DNA of 64,000 nt from Ziziphus jujuba (lineage: Eukaryota > Streptophyta > Magnoliopsida > Rosales > Rhamnaceae): NCBI RefSeq assembly GCF_031755915.1, contig NC_083382.1:15451501-15515500 (forward strand). Reading direction: 5' to 3'. Positions 44,999-56,457 of the stretch are shown piece by piece. The notes below the pieces were generated by a model. The model saw only the letters and a list, made by a program, of their open reading frames with translations. It was not told where the DNA came from and made no database searches. A program made the translations under genes and the position numbers. Position 1 is the first letter of the stretch. Every line of letters starts with the position of its first letter.

Positions 44999-45443
44999 CA
45001 CTAGGAGCAAAAGAACTATCCCAAATGCTGGGAGTCCTCCCATCTTCGTTTGCTGCTCCTTCCACCTTCCATGGAATAATATATTTAACATAAACATCAT
45101 TAATTACTTCTATGGCTTCTTGCATGTATGTATTTATATATATATATATATATAGTCCAGCTCTTATCATGAGATTTTATTTTTAAAAAAATGCATATAT
45201 TTAAAATGATATATATGAGTCTGTACTACAATTTCATCAGGTATCCTAATGAAAAATTGTTTTATATACATATATATATATATATATTATTTATATATAA
45301 AACAAAAAATATAAATGGACCTGATTAGCTGAGGTTCCAGCGCCAAAGAGAAAGCCAGTAGGGAAATCTTGTCTGCTAAAAGCCTCAACCGCTAAGACCC
45401 CAACGCTGGTATTTAGCACAAAAACAGCAACAAATAGACTCTC
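44999..45443 (-). pseudogene. Beta-glucosidase (glycoside hydrolase family 1) fragment: first two exons
   Basis: Minus-strand exon 1 (about 45443-45321) has a hydrophobic, signal-peptide-like stretch, then FSRQDFPTGFLFGAGTSANQ. Exon 2 (45065-44999) encodes VEGAANEDGRTPSIWDSSFA then PSG, ending at a G|GTAAGTC donor. Plant GH1 enzymes begin their catalytic barrel with FSR.DFP..F.FG.GTSAYQ / VEGAA.EDGR.PSIWD, and the exon break after the Gln is the usual plant position. The Asn for Tyr in TSANQ is unusual, and the signal-peptide region is frameshifted relative to its ATG. The acid/base (TFNE) and nucleophile (ENG) exons are missing, so no activity is possible. Family role: hydrolysis of beta-glucosides in vacuole, plastid or apoplast. 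It lies inside the Harbinger element, antisense to its genes. Confidence 0.8.
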
Positions 45444-45956
45444 GACATTTTTCTTTCTGCCGATCACTACTAATTATGATTTAGAGAGAGAGAGAGAGAG
45501 AGAGAGTTTTTTGATCGAACTGCGATAAATACACATCGAATACACAGTCAATATAGTCAATAGTGATTTATCTTTTCAAGCTGCATAATTATTTCCTTCT
45601 CTCTCACCACTGGAAAAGATGTCGATAATTTTAAATGATTCTTATTATTATTTTGTTTTTTGTTCTACAAAAGTTATTCGGATTGTTGTTTGTTTGGCTG
45701 CTTGGAATAGACAAATCATTATCTTTCTTTTTTACAGATTTGTTATAAGTGCAAGTGTGGCCTAATAGAGAGACATGTGGACACCTTTTATGTTTACATG
45801 AAACCGTGTACACATACATACATATACAAACAAAAGAAAAAAAGATAAAGGATGGGATGTTTTGACATGTGTGTGTATATATATATATATATGCATGGAG
45901 CCAAGAAAAAGTTTGTGTGGCTAAACAAAAGACATGTGGATACCTTTTCACATGTT

Positions 45957-45987
<31 letters not shown>

Positions 45988-46350
45988 AAAAAACAAAGCA
46001 TATGGAACCGTGTGCTTTTATGAATTTTGTCCAAGTTCTACATGTATATATATATATATAGGTGAAAATTACATGTATATAAATATATATATATAGGTGG
46101 AAATTTCTTGTGGTGGGTTTCTTTAGATATATATATATATATATATTATTATTTGGATGAAATATATATATATATATATTATTTACGTTGATTATCTTTC
46201 TTGCCTTTTCATTGATTGTTTTATCTTTGTGTCAGTATGGAATTTGTCTCTCTCACTTCCTATGATGATTCCCTTCGTTGAAACTTTTAAATTCCTAGAA
46301 ATGTTGATGATGATTGCTTCAATTCTGCTGTTTGTTTTTTCTGTAGTATA
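45444..46350. repeat. Microsatellite-rich stretch: (GA)n at 45485-45507 and repeated (TA)n tracts
   Basis: Many (TA)8-12 tracts occur at about 45877-45892, 45956-45982, 46045-46060, 46085-46095, 46124-46145 and 46162-46180. Motifs such as ACATGT(G) and AAAGACATGTGG recur at about 45771 and 45929. The open frames here are artefacts of these repeats. The stretch lies between the beta-glucosidase fragment and the Myb-like gene and may hold the element's promoter. Confidence 0.75.
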
Positions 46351-46358
46351 TTTGTGCG

Positions 46359-47342
46359 ATGTCAACTACGGAAAATGATGGTGGTGATGATTCAACTCTA
46401 TGGAGTGCTACCAATGAAAAGATTTATATAGATGTTATGGTAGATTTAATAAACAAAGGTGGTATGAAAGATGGGCAGTTCAGTTCAAAGGAATGGACTA
46501 ATATGCTTGAAGCTCTGAATAATAAGTCTAAAAGAAATTACAACATGAAGCAAATTAAGCAGAAATTCAATAGGCTTCGAAGTAAGCATCGTGAGTTTAG
46601 TGAGCTGTTGCAACAAACTGGATTTGGTTGGGATGCTGAAACTAATACTGTGAATGCTACAGATGAAATGTGGCAAAACTATATACGGGTATATGTACTT
46701 TCGTTTGAGGATATACAATATATTATTATTATTATTATTATACGTTGATGAATATATTATTTATTCTTTTAGGTGCATCCTAAAGCAACGCAATTTCGAA
46801 AGAAAGGATGTGAGCATTACAAGCTATTAGGAATTATATTTAACAAGTCAACTGCTACTGGAGTGTTTCGTCATGCATCTACTAGTGATCCACCCAATAC
46901 TGATGATGAGATGGAATTGGAGGCTGAGAGTGCACATGTTAACATTAGTCGTGATGATCCCTTTTCTACTCTTGATAAATTAACAAGCAATTTGAGGAAA
47001 CGCACTGCATCATCTAGCTCAGAAAGTAGAAGTAAAAAGGAAACTAAGTCACAACAAATGAGTGATGCAATCCAAGCATGGACTGAGACAGCAAAGGCAA
47101 AGACAGAAGTTGCTAAAGCTAAGGCAGAAAAATATAAAAGTTCCTATAGTGTGGATGATAATAGTATTGGTAATGCAAAAGATTGTTCCATTGCTACATG
47201 TGTGAGCCTTCTTGAAGCAATAGATGGAGTTGACAATGCTACTTATCTTAAAGCAGTAGAAAAGTTGAGAGAGGCAGATTGGAGAGAGATATTTATCCAT
47301 ATGTCTTCGCCTAGGAAGAAGGCTTGGTTAGATAGTCTTTAG
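46359..47342 (+). CDS. Myb/SANT-like accessory protein of the Harbinger element (299 aa, 2 exons)
   Basis: Exons 46359-46688 and 46773-47342 join in phase 0 (donor CGG|GTATATG, acceptor TTTTAG|GTG) to 299 residues. Residues ~14-100 form a Myb/SANT-like DNA-binding region (WSATNEKIYIDVMVDLINKG ... WTNMLEALNNKS ... KQIKQKFNRLRSKHREF). A second conserved block follows (HPKATQFRKKGCEHYKLLGI), then an acidic Ser/Asp-rich linker, a Lys/Ala-rich possible coiled coil (~210-235), and a C-terminal helix region ending SPRKKAWLDSL. In PIF/Harbinger systems such a protein binds the subterminal DNA and brings the transposase into the nucleus. It is encoded upstream of and in the same direction as the transposase. 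The acceptor-like CTGTAG at 46341-46346 hints at a leader intron. I see no stop or frameshift. Confidence 0.8.
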
Positions 47343-47662
47343 CTAGATTATCATATATCATAATTATATCTGTAGTGGGATTTGATATATTAGGATTTAA
47401 TTTTGTCGGTTTAATGTTTGTGGAATAATATGTTTGGATTTTTTTAGATTTTTGTATGTTTTATATGTTTGGATTTTTATACTTTATATGTTTAGATGAT
47501 ATGTTCAAATGAATGCTATGTTTGCCTACACTTGGTTAATGGTGTGCTTGATTATTGGATGGTTAAATTGTTTTAGAATTTGAGATCTTTTAATTATTTC
47601 GTCTTAATATATATTTATATTTTAATATTATATGCAGGAAGGACAATAGGTAAAGCTCATCT

Positions 47663-49037
47663 ATGGATGATATAAATAGTTCCTCTTCTTCTAGTTCAGA
47701 TGAAGAGTTTCAAGACTTTATGATGTTTCTTGATGTATGTGAGTACACTAAACGTTTTCTAGAAAAAATACCTCAAAGAACTTCAATGTTGAGTGGTCAA
47801 AATTTTATAACAGAATTGTTGAATGGGAGTGAAAAAACATGCTATGAGTTGTTTCGAATGGACAAAAATATTTTTCTTTCTCTTTGTACTTGTTTGAAGC
47901 AACATGAATATTTGAAAGATACTAAAGAAGTTAGAGTTGAAGAAGCACTTGCTATGTTTCTTATAATAATTGGTCACAATGTGGGAATGAGACTTATAGC
48001 GGATCGTTTTCAACATTCCCTTGAAACTGTGGATAGACATTTCACTTTGACACTAAGAGCAATATGTAGACTTGGAAAAGAATTGATATGTCATACAAAC
48101 TCTCCATTACCTTCACATATAGTCAACAATCCAAAATATTTTCCATGGTTTGAGGTAAATACTTGCTTTTGTAAATATAATTTATGAATTTTGTTATTTT
48201 TAGTTACTTTTTTAAAACTAATACTATAATATTTTGGTGTTTTAGAAATGTATTGGTGCAATTGATGGTACACACATAAGCGCACATGTTCCTGCTGAAA
48301 AGCAAGTTAGCTATAGAGGTAGAAAAGCTATAGTGACTCAAAATGTTTTATGTGCATGCAATTTCCACATGATGTTTACTTTCGTTTATGCTGGTTGGGA
48401 GGGCACTGCAAATGACTCAAGAGTTTTTCTTGATGCAATTACATGATCTGAGAATAAATTTCCATTACCTAAAGAAGGTAAACATAAAAAATTTTATTGT
48501 CTTATTTGATGTTTTTTAATAACCAAAATTTCCATACATGATTTCATTTTTTGTATCTTTTTAGGTGAATATTATGTTGTTGATTCTGGATTTCCATGTA
48601 CCATGGGTTTTCTTCCTCCATTTCGAGGTGAAAGATATCATTTGCAAGAATATCATGGTAGAGGTCGCCAACCAAGACGACCAAAAGAATTGTTTAATTA
48701 TAGGCATTCTTCACTTAGAAATGTTATTGAACGTTGCTTTGGTGTGTTGAAAGCGCGGTTTCGAATTTTGAAAATGATGCCACCTTACAAGCAAAGTAGA
48801 CAACCTTTGATAGTTATAGCTTGTTGTACACTACATAATTTCATTCGAAAGTGGGCATAAAATGATGTTATGTTTACACAATGGGAAGAAGAAGAACAAG
48901 AGATTGAAGATGAAAAAGCTAGTACAAGTGGATCAAACAATAGTATAGATTTGTCAGACGAAGCAGCAACAGCTATGGCAGCTTATCGCAATCAGCTTTC
49001 ACAAGTAATGTGGCATGACTATGTTATTCATATGTAA
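47663..49037 (+). pseudogene. PIF/Harbinger DDE transposase (DDE_Tnp_4-like), two in-frame nonsense codons
   Basis: Exons 47663-48154, 48246-48477 and 48565-49037 (donors GAG|GTAAAT and GAAG|GTAAAC; acceptors TTTTAG and TTTTTAG) stay in frame. The N-terminal third has an acidic Ser-rich start and a helix-rich region (RVEEALAMFLIIIGHNVGMR). The DDE core includes GAIDGTHISAHVP (first Asp), WEGTANDSRVFLDAI (second Asp), VVDSGFPCTMGFLPPFRGERYH, and RNVIERCFGVLKARF (catalytic Glu). Stops interrupt it at TGA 48444-48446, a likely CGA-to-TGA change between the second Asp and the Glu, and at TAA 48858-48860, near the end of the core. After the second stop the frame continues with an acidic tail to TAA 49035-49037. 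Length and motif order otherwise fit a normal transposase. Family function: cut-and-paste with 3-bp target duplication. Confidence 0.88.
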
Positions 49038-49564
49038 AATTAGTAATTTAATGGATATTTATAGTTGGAGATTTTATATTAGACTTATAAAATTTAATTT
49101 CCTATTAGCAACAATTATTTTATTATATACTATCAAATACGTTTTATTATATAACAATAGACAAAAAAATTCAATGGAAAAAAAAAAGTTATATTAGATT
49201 TCAATATATATTTTATATTATATATGTATATAATTCATTAATATGGAAATGAATTAATATTATGTAAATATATATAAATATATTATAGCTACATATATTA
49301 TATATAAGGTTCTTTGTATGAAAGAAAAATAAATAAAAACCTTGTATGTAACCTAAAAAAAAAAAAAATAAAAATAAAAACAAAAAACTGTTTAAAAACA
49401 TGTAACCAAACATATTTTCTGTTTTTTGGTATTGAAAACTGTTTTCAAAAATCAATGGCCAAACGCTCTTTGTTTTCATAAAACAAGAGAAAACAGTTTT
49501 CTGTTTTCATTTCTGAAAACAATGTTTCAAAAACAGAAAACAGAAAACATGGCCAAACAGACCC

Positions 49565-49700
49565 TAGGCTTCTTCCCAACGGCTATGCTGGATGGTTTTT
49601 GTTTTATGACTAGAATGGTAATTCTTATTGACAATGAGGATTTTTTTTCCCAGCCATTTAGTAACTCAATCTCAAAAAAAAAAAAAAATAATAATAATAA

Positions 49701-49731
<31 letters not shown>

Positions 49732-50994
49732 AAAAAAAAAAGAGAATTCTAGATTTAAACTCAAAAAAATTGAAAACAAATTATTTTTGAATCTATAAGT
49801 ATAATATTTTAACATGTATAGTTTTGTGCCTAGTTATAAACACATAGCAAAAAATAAATGGAACTTGAAATCACAATAAATGCGTTGAGGTGGAATAAAT
49901 GTTTCATAAAACACTTTATTTAGTATGAGAGAATGAAGTTCAATAATATATTGTATTATACTTTTGCTCACAATACTCAAAATAATAATAATACTAATCA
50001 AGTTTCTCATCTACCATCCCTTCTTATACCGTTTCTGTCTGTTTTTCAACTAAAAAGCTTTTTCTTATCTTTTTCCTCATAGATGGGTTTACCTTAATTG
50101 ACTAATTGATTAATTAAGAGTTTCCACTTAGCGCTTTTACAGATCGATGAACGCTTACAAAGATTGATGAATAATCATTCTTTGTATAAGGAAACCATTT
50201 CCTTCTCAAAATATTTGGGCAGTTGAAATAGTGCATGTGTCTCAGAGCAAACAATAAAAAATAAAAACAAAAAAAGGTTGAAAATTTGGATAATTTTTCT
50301 CATCTTTTATCAAGGTCCTCTTTAATTTTTAATTTTTCCTTTGACAGATTTTTTTGACGGTTTTTCTCTCTTTTTTATTATTACTAACCATGGGCCACCT
50401 GTTTTTCACGTGACTACTATATATATAAAGTTAAAACATTTAAAAGTTGCATATTAAAGAATAATGGATATGAGGTGAAAATATTTGATCACAAAAAAGT
50501 TTTATGTTTACATGGCCAAATTTTTTATTTCCATCCTAGATGATAAATATTTAAGTAAAATATCAATTTAAAAAATAAATAAATCAATTCTTTGTATTGA
50601 TACTTAACTAACCAAACTGTCTTCTCTTAATTTCTTTGTGGAATAGATTTTTTTTTTCCCAATATATTCAGGCATTACTAATTGAATATGTTAGAATAAA
50701 GTTTCAATTTCACTTTGAAACGCCAACTATGCCAATACAACCATGATAAACTAGCTGGATAAATTAGAGAACCAAAAAAAAAAAAAAAAGACAGAATAAT
50801 GAAACTGTCTTTATAGTGATATGAACGCTTAATCACACTATTACTACTTTGGATATGTGCGGAGCAAATTCCCTCCTCTAGTAATTTAAAAAACAGAAAG
50901 ACCCCAGCTAGATGATTTGTACGTATTAGCACATGCAGGGTGTCTTTCACATCAATTTTTGGTTGTATCACTGTTTTATAATATAAATATATAA

Positions 50995-51028
<34 letters not shown>

Positions 51029-52441
51029 TTGAATCAAAGAAATGGCCAGCAGCTCTGGATAGTGCTCACACATGCAAGATACAATATAATATTTATGTTT
51101 TATTTGGAAATAAATTTCATGGTATACCATATTAATACTCACTCGTCGAAATAAAGTTGTTCAGATTAATGATATACGAACAATAGATTATCAAAAACAT
51201 AAAACTAAATAAAGATAAAGTCAAAGAAAAAACACATATTTTGATAAAAAAGAATTTGGAAAAAAATGAAAAGAGAAAAACATGATATACATGTAACATG
51301 TTATTATCACAGAAAATCTGCTCTAGAGCACCAGATTTCATTATCCTATTGCATATTTACTCGAAATATTTCACTAAAAACATAAAATTAAATAAAGAGA
51401 AAGTCAAAGAGAAAAACACATAGTTTGATTAAAAAAAAAAAAGTTCAAAAAAAAAAATGAAACGAGAAAAACATGATATACATATAACATGTTATTATGA
51501 CGTAAAATCTGCTCTAGAGCACCTGGATTCATTATCCTTTTGCATATTTACTCGAAATATTTCACTAATTGAGTGATACGATCAAAAGTGAGAAGTAATT
51601 TATGGATACATTTCTCCAAAATTTGGTAGTCATGCATAAAGTTCATCAATGACATCTTGCATAATTAATCTATCAAACATTTTTTTATTTCATTTTGCCT
51701 TTGTTTGGAAGCAAATTTTAAGCTATGTGCATGCCATATGACAAAAATAATTAAAACACATAAAGTTTGACCCAAAAAAAAAAAAAGAAAAAAAAAGCGA
51801 TGATTAGGACTTAGATTATTGTTCAAAAAAATTAAGATTTTAGATTATTGTTAAAAAAAAAAAATGAAGATTTTGCCTCCAAACTTTCCTTGACTTTTAA
51901 AATTGGATGCTTAATAGATTAATCAGTGTTAAAAAGTTTTTACCAAAAAAAAAATGTTAAAAACTCTAAACATCTTCGATGGTTAGGATTGTTCTATATG
52001 TAGCCCAAAAAAAAAAAAAAAATCATTATCTAAATTTAGATGGTACAATTTATTTTCAATAATAATGTGTATAAAAAATTATTTATGACCATTAATCAAT
52101 TAACCATTTTATTATTTTTTTTTGTATAAAAAATTAAGTTTTTAAAAAAATTATTTTTCAAAAAATTTTAAAATATTTAACGATCTTTGATACTTGGAAA
52201 GATCAAATATCAAAACAAATCTACTAGAAATTTTTTTTTCTAAATAATTATTTATTTTTTTAATGTGATAAAAAAAAATTTAACAATAAATAGACATTAG
52301 AAATCCTCTTAATTTGGTGCGGAAATTTTGGCTAACTAGGGAAATAAATCAATCGATAGTGGAAGTCTCCATTTAGCATGTGATGAATAGTCAAAGTTTG
52401 GTTGTCATTTCAAATTGAGATGTGGGAAGTCCATTAATCAA
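49565..52441. other. AT-rich intergenic DNA with a local tandem duplication
   Basis: No gene supported. An (A)n(AAT)n(AAG)n microsatellite lies at 49674-49742 and (GA)n at 50998-51025. A ~185-bp tandem duplication at 51193-51567 is listed separately. Minus-strand open frames at 50678-51142 and 51132-51341 are low-complexity. Confidence 0.55.
51193..51567. repeat. Tandem duplication of ~185 bp
   Basis: Two adjacent copies start AAAACATAAAA(C/T)TAAATAAAG (about 51193 and 51378). Both contain GAGAAAAACATGATATACAT, AACATGTTATTAT, TCTGCTCTAGAGCACC, and end TGCATATTTACTCGAAATAT then TTCACTAA. Confidence 0.85.
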
Positions 52442-52893
52442 AAGTTTCCATTTCTTGGCTGTTTTATTATTATTATTATCATTATTATTATTATTATTAT
52501 TATTATGATTAGGACCTTTCTGGGCAGTTTGCTTAAATCATCATCAAGTGCAGGTTCGCTGGCATTTTCTAAGTTAGATTGGCAAAATTACCAAAATAAA
52601 AAAAAAAAAAAGATTTTTTTCCCTATACATAAAAAAAAATTATCATTTCTCAAATTAGTTTGAGGTCCAATTCAAATAATTTTAAATTTTAAAATTAATT
52701 GATCGTAATTTTTAAATTTTAATATATTAATCAACAATTAATTATTATCTTTTTTTGTATTTTATAATTATTTTATTTGTATCAAATTTAATTCGTACTT
52801 CTTTATGATGAAATAAAAATGATTAAAAAAATTATAAAAAAAGATATAGCTTTTTTTTGGGTAAACAACAAACAGAAATAACTATTTATTAAA

Positions 52894-52931
<38 letters not shown>

Positions 52932-53145
52932 AGAAATCGCTAGAAAGATACAGAATACAGATAATTACTAAAGAAAATAAATATAGAAAACAGACATATC
53001 CAGGTGACTTGTGCGTGACGACTGGATGCTCCACCTGTCCCTTTTTATTTATTATATTTTTTCTGATGAAGTTCGAACCGCTTATAGATTGGGATGTTAA
53101 TATCTCTTCTCATCAGGGCAACCACATCTTATTGTATTTGTTGGT

Positions 53146-53473
53146 ATCTTAATTTTCAAATCTCCTAGAGATTGAGTGAGTGAATACAAACAAAAAAATT
53201 ATCTTCTTAGCTACCATATACCATTTGGTGGTCATAATTTCCTCCCTGCCACCCCAACCCCCTACACCTACAGGAGTAGAAAATTATAATCATGAACTAA
53301 TATACCAGCCATGTTATAAATATTTAAATATTTATTAGATTTATTTATCAAATACTACCTATTAATATTATTAATTAACACATTTATATAAATTTTTGTA
53401 TTTATAGCTTGATGGAAGGAAGAGAGAGAGGATAATCACATCGGAAGGGAGAGTGTGTGTGTGTGTGTGTGTA

Positions 53474-53513
<40 letters not shown>

Positions 53514-54083
53514 GAATTGATGGATGGAAGATAGTAGTGGGTTGAAAAATTTTGGATATTAAAAATTTAGCAAAGCTAATTTTAGATAAAATAAAAAATA
53601 AAAAGATTCTAAAAACATTTTTGACTAAAATAAAAGCAAAAAATTTTAGTTTTTTGGAATAAGATAAAAAAAAAAAAAAAGAGTTTTATCTTGAATGTTT
53701 AGAAGAAAAAACAAACAAAAAATAGAATGTATTATCAATTAAATCATATTAAGCTATAAATAAAAAAAATTATATAAATATGTTAATTAATAATATTAAT
53801 ATATATTATTCAATAAATAAATCTAATAAATATGTAAATATCTATAACTGGTATATTTGTCTTTGACCATAATTTTTTACTCCTGTAGGTGTAGTGGGGT
53901 GGGGTGGCGGGGAGGAAATTATGACCACCAAATGGTATGGTAGCTAAGAAGATAATATTTTGTTTGTTCTTGGATGAATTAGGAAAATGATAGTTGTATG
54001 TATTGCTCAAATATGAAAAACATGGTTGATATTAACATACATATTCACTCACTCAATCTCACAAAGATATTTGAAAATTAAGA
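53146..54083. repeat. Inner inverted repeat of copy 1 (arms ~270-325 bp)
   Basis: The left arm runs TCTTAATTTTCAAATCTC, GAGTGAGTGAATA, TTATCTTCTTAGCTACCATA, CCACCCCAACCCCCTACACC, TACAGGAGTA, ending in TATTAATATTATTAATTAAC. The right arm repeats these blocks inverted, with an extra ~75 bases in the middle. The loop of ~340 bases holds GATGGAAGGAAGAGAGAGAGG and a (GT)n(GA)n tract. Confidence 0.85.
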
Positions 54084-54089
54084 TACTAC

Positions 54090-54625
54090 GAGTCTCTTGG
54101 GTATAACTAATGAAAATTAAGTTTTAGCCAATAAAACTTTGTATAATATATATTTTTTAAAAATATTTATTAAAAAATTAATAAATATTTGGTTGTAAAT
54201 AAAAAAACTGTATTAAATGCTCAATAAATTTTCATAAAAACTAAAAAAAGAGTTTTTTTTATAAAAGCATAAAATTTGAGCTTCTCTAAAACAACTAAAA
54301 AAAGTTGTTTTTTATCAACAAATGCTTATTAACAAAAAAAAAGTTTTTGTAAACTGTTTTAAAAAAGTCCAAACTTTATGTTTTTTTAGAAAAAAAAATT
54401 TTTTTTAGCTTATATGAAAACTTAATAAGTATTTAATACAGCTATTTTAGCTTATATAAAAACTCAATAAGCATCTAATATAGTTTTTTTATTCAAACAC
54501 TTATCAACTTTTTAATAATAGCTATTTTTCAAAAAAATATATTATACAAAACTCTACAGATTAAAGTTCTATTATACAAAACTCTATAGATTAAAGCTCT
54601 ATTTTCATCAGTTATACCAAACGGA
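54090..54625. mobile_element. MITE-like element with ends TTGG(G/T)TATAACT...GATGAAAAT
   Basis: The left end TTGGGTATAACTAATGAAAAT is inverse to the right end ATTTTCATCAGTTATACCAAA then CGGACC. The interior is composed of short repeats of TAATAAGTATTTAATA and AGCTTATATGAAAACT in both orientations. The copy at about 58100-58670 has the same structure. Confidence 0.6.
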
Positions 54626-56457
54626 CCTTAAATATCTGTTTGCAGATTTTTTTTTGATAAAAAACTTCATTTCAAGGCTAAAAGCTCTTTTGTTGAAAAA
54701 TAAAGATATTTGGTAAGAATCAATAAATACTTGTTAACCAAAAAACCAATTTTTTTAAGTTTTAGAGAATGTCAAATTTTATATTTCTCTAGAAAGCTTT
54801 TTTTTTTTTAACTTATATAAAAATTTAATAAGTATTTAATATAATTTTTTAATTTATATAGAAATTTAATGAGTATTTAATGTAAATTTTTTTACTTATA
54901 AACAAATATTTATTAGCTTTTTAATAAAAAAATTTTTTAAAAAAAATTGACTAAATTTTTACTTTTATTATACTAAATGGATCTAATTTTGGAGATTTTC
55001 CTTGAAAAGATCAAATTTTACACAAACCCTAACGATGTTGGAGCGTGAGACAAGCTTGGTAGAACCGATGAGGCCAAATCCAAGAGTAGAGACAATAGAA
55101 ATCAGGCTCAACTGAATCCATAGTAAACTTGGAGGTGGAATGTCGGCAGGAGGGTCCTCTTAGAAAAGCTTTCATGGCATTGGACATCATCCCATCCGAA
55201 ACTAAACAAATACAAGGGACAGTCCATCAAAAAAATAAAAATAAAAAAACAAATAAAAAGGGACAGGTGGAGTTTCCAGTCGTCACGCACGAGTCACCTA
55301 CAGATAACCGTATTATGTATTCCTTTTCTTTCGTAATTATCTCTATTCTGTACCCTTCTAGCTATATCTGTTTGTTGATTACCCAAAAAAATAAAATAAA
55401 TAAATATTATAATTATAATAACAATAATATCTGAGGAAAAAATTCTGAAAAATTTGATTCCACTTCATCTCTTACCCGAAAAAATCATTCCAAAAAAATA
55501 GAAAAAGAAAAACATTACACTCTCTCCCGCCGTCTTTTTTTTTTTTTCTCACAATCTTTCTCGTTCTGTTTGTGTTTCGTAAATCAAGGAAAATAGAAGA
55601 ATTTCCTCCTCCCCCCCCCCCCCCCCCAAAAAAAAAAAAAAAAAGAAAAAAGAAAGAAAGAAAGCATTTAACCTCCTAGATAAAACAATTTTTATTCTAA
55701 ACGAGGATAAATATATCAATTTAAACATATCTAAAGGGTTATTTACCGAGGGTAATTTTATTTTTTAACTAAAATTTTATTGATAAAATATTATTTTATT
55801 TAGATATACTTGAAAAAAAAAAAAAAAAGAAACAAACATATCATCTTGGATTTTTGTTTCAACACTTATTAATCTTAATAAATACTTATGTGGATTTAGA
55901 TATAAGAAAAAAATACAATCATAATTTAAATATAAAAAAAAATAAATTTTTAAATAATAAGTAAATTAAAAAAATCAATTAAATATTATCTGATTATCTG
56001 CTATATTATAATAACTCTAGTATTATTGCACATACAAACATAATTTACCTTCAATAGATGATACTAAACATAATTTACCTTCAATAGATTAAATTATTAC
56101 CAATAGCTATGCCTATTAATTAGACATTTAAAGAAATTTTTCTAATGGTTTTTGTCTAAACATTTTATTAAAACGATGTGATAAGAAAAAAAACAATGTT
56201 AAGGTGACTTTATACTTTTGAAGGCTTTGTCAGACATTGTAGAGTTTATTTAAAATCAAAATTTTTCTTAACAAGTCAAATTTTTATTAAAAAAATAATA
56301 AAATATATATAATTAATTAATCATAAATAATCTTTTGCACATTATTATTAAAAAATAATTTTAAAATGCTTTATACATTTATGTTATCTAAATTTAAACA
56401 ATATTTATTACAATACTATGAAAACAACAATACATATTCACCGTTAAAAGATGCTTT

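Larger units (their letters stand above)
43780..49564 (+). mobile_element. PIF/Harbinger-type DNA transposon, 5.8 kb, with accessory Myb-like gene and transposase
   Basis: The left end CGGCCTGTTTGGCCA and right end TGGCCAAACAGACCC are inverse with two mismatches. They are flanked by a 3-bp duplication TAG (43777-43779 and 49565-49567). The ends continue in subterminal repeats rich in GTTTTCTGTT/AACAGAAAAC (43800-43900 and 49380-49550). Inside, in the usual Harbinger arrangement, are a Myb/SANT-like gene and a DDE_Tnp_4-type transposase, both on the + strand. The 5' part additionally holds beta-glucosidase exons on the minus strand. Two nonsense codons in the transposase make this copy non-autonomous, but the coding sequence is otherwise well preserved, so it is probably a young element. 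Confidence 0.85.
52850..55395. mobile_element. Long-TIR element inside copy 1 (superfamily uncertain, MULE- or foldback-like)
   Basis: The left arm has GGGTAAACAACAAACAGAAA, GATACAGAATACAGATAATT, GTGACTTGTGCGTGACGACTGG and CCACCTGTCCCTTTTT. The right arm has the same blocks inverted (AAAAAGGGACAGGTGG, CCAGTCGTCACGCACGAGTC, ACCCAAAAAAA at ~55382). Arms are ~150-200 bases at ~85% identity, enclosing ~2.2 kb. I could not define a target duplication. The second copy at about 56855-59400 has the same arms, with a deletion in the right arm near 59307. Confidence 0.6.
52442..56457. repeat. 4.0-kb tandem duplication, copy 1
   Basis: The unit begins AAGTTTCCATTTCTTGGCTG with an (ATT)n tract and repeats at 56458, period 4016. 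It is non-coding. In order it holds: a long inverted repeat (outer arms 52850-53050 and 55252-55395); an inner inverted repeat (53146-53412 and 53757-54083) with (GT)n(GA)n at 53455-53505 in its loop; a further element with inverted ends at 54090-54625; poly-C/poly-A at 55610-55640; and a MITE-like segment near 56080-56457. Open frames at 53810-54010 (-) and 55129-55434 (+) are by-products of the inverted repeats. Confidence 0.85.

Noticed and set aside
45631..45996. 121-codon minus-strand frame rich in Ile-Tyr repeats
   Set aside because: The Ile/Tyr runs are translated (TA)n microsatellites.
50678..51142. 154-codon minus-strand frame
   Set aside because: It contains a (SL)n stretch from a (GA)n microsatellite and homopolymers. 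It is not a gene.
53810..54010. Minus-strand frame repeated at 57812-58054 with near-identical text, as if a duplicated gene
   Set aside because: The text comes from an arm of the inner inverted repeat and is duplicated only because the 4-kb unit is. No start context or domain.
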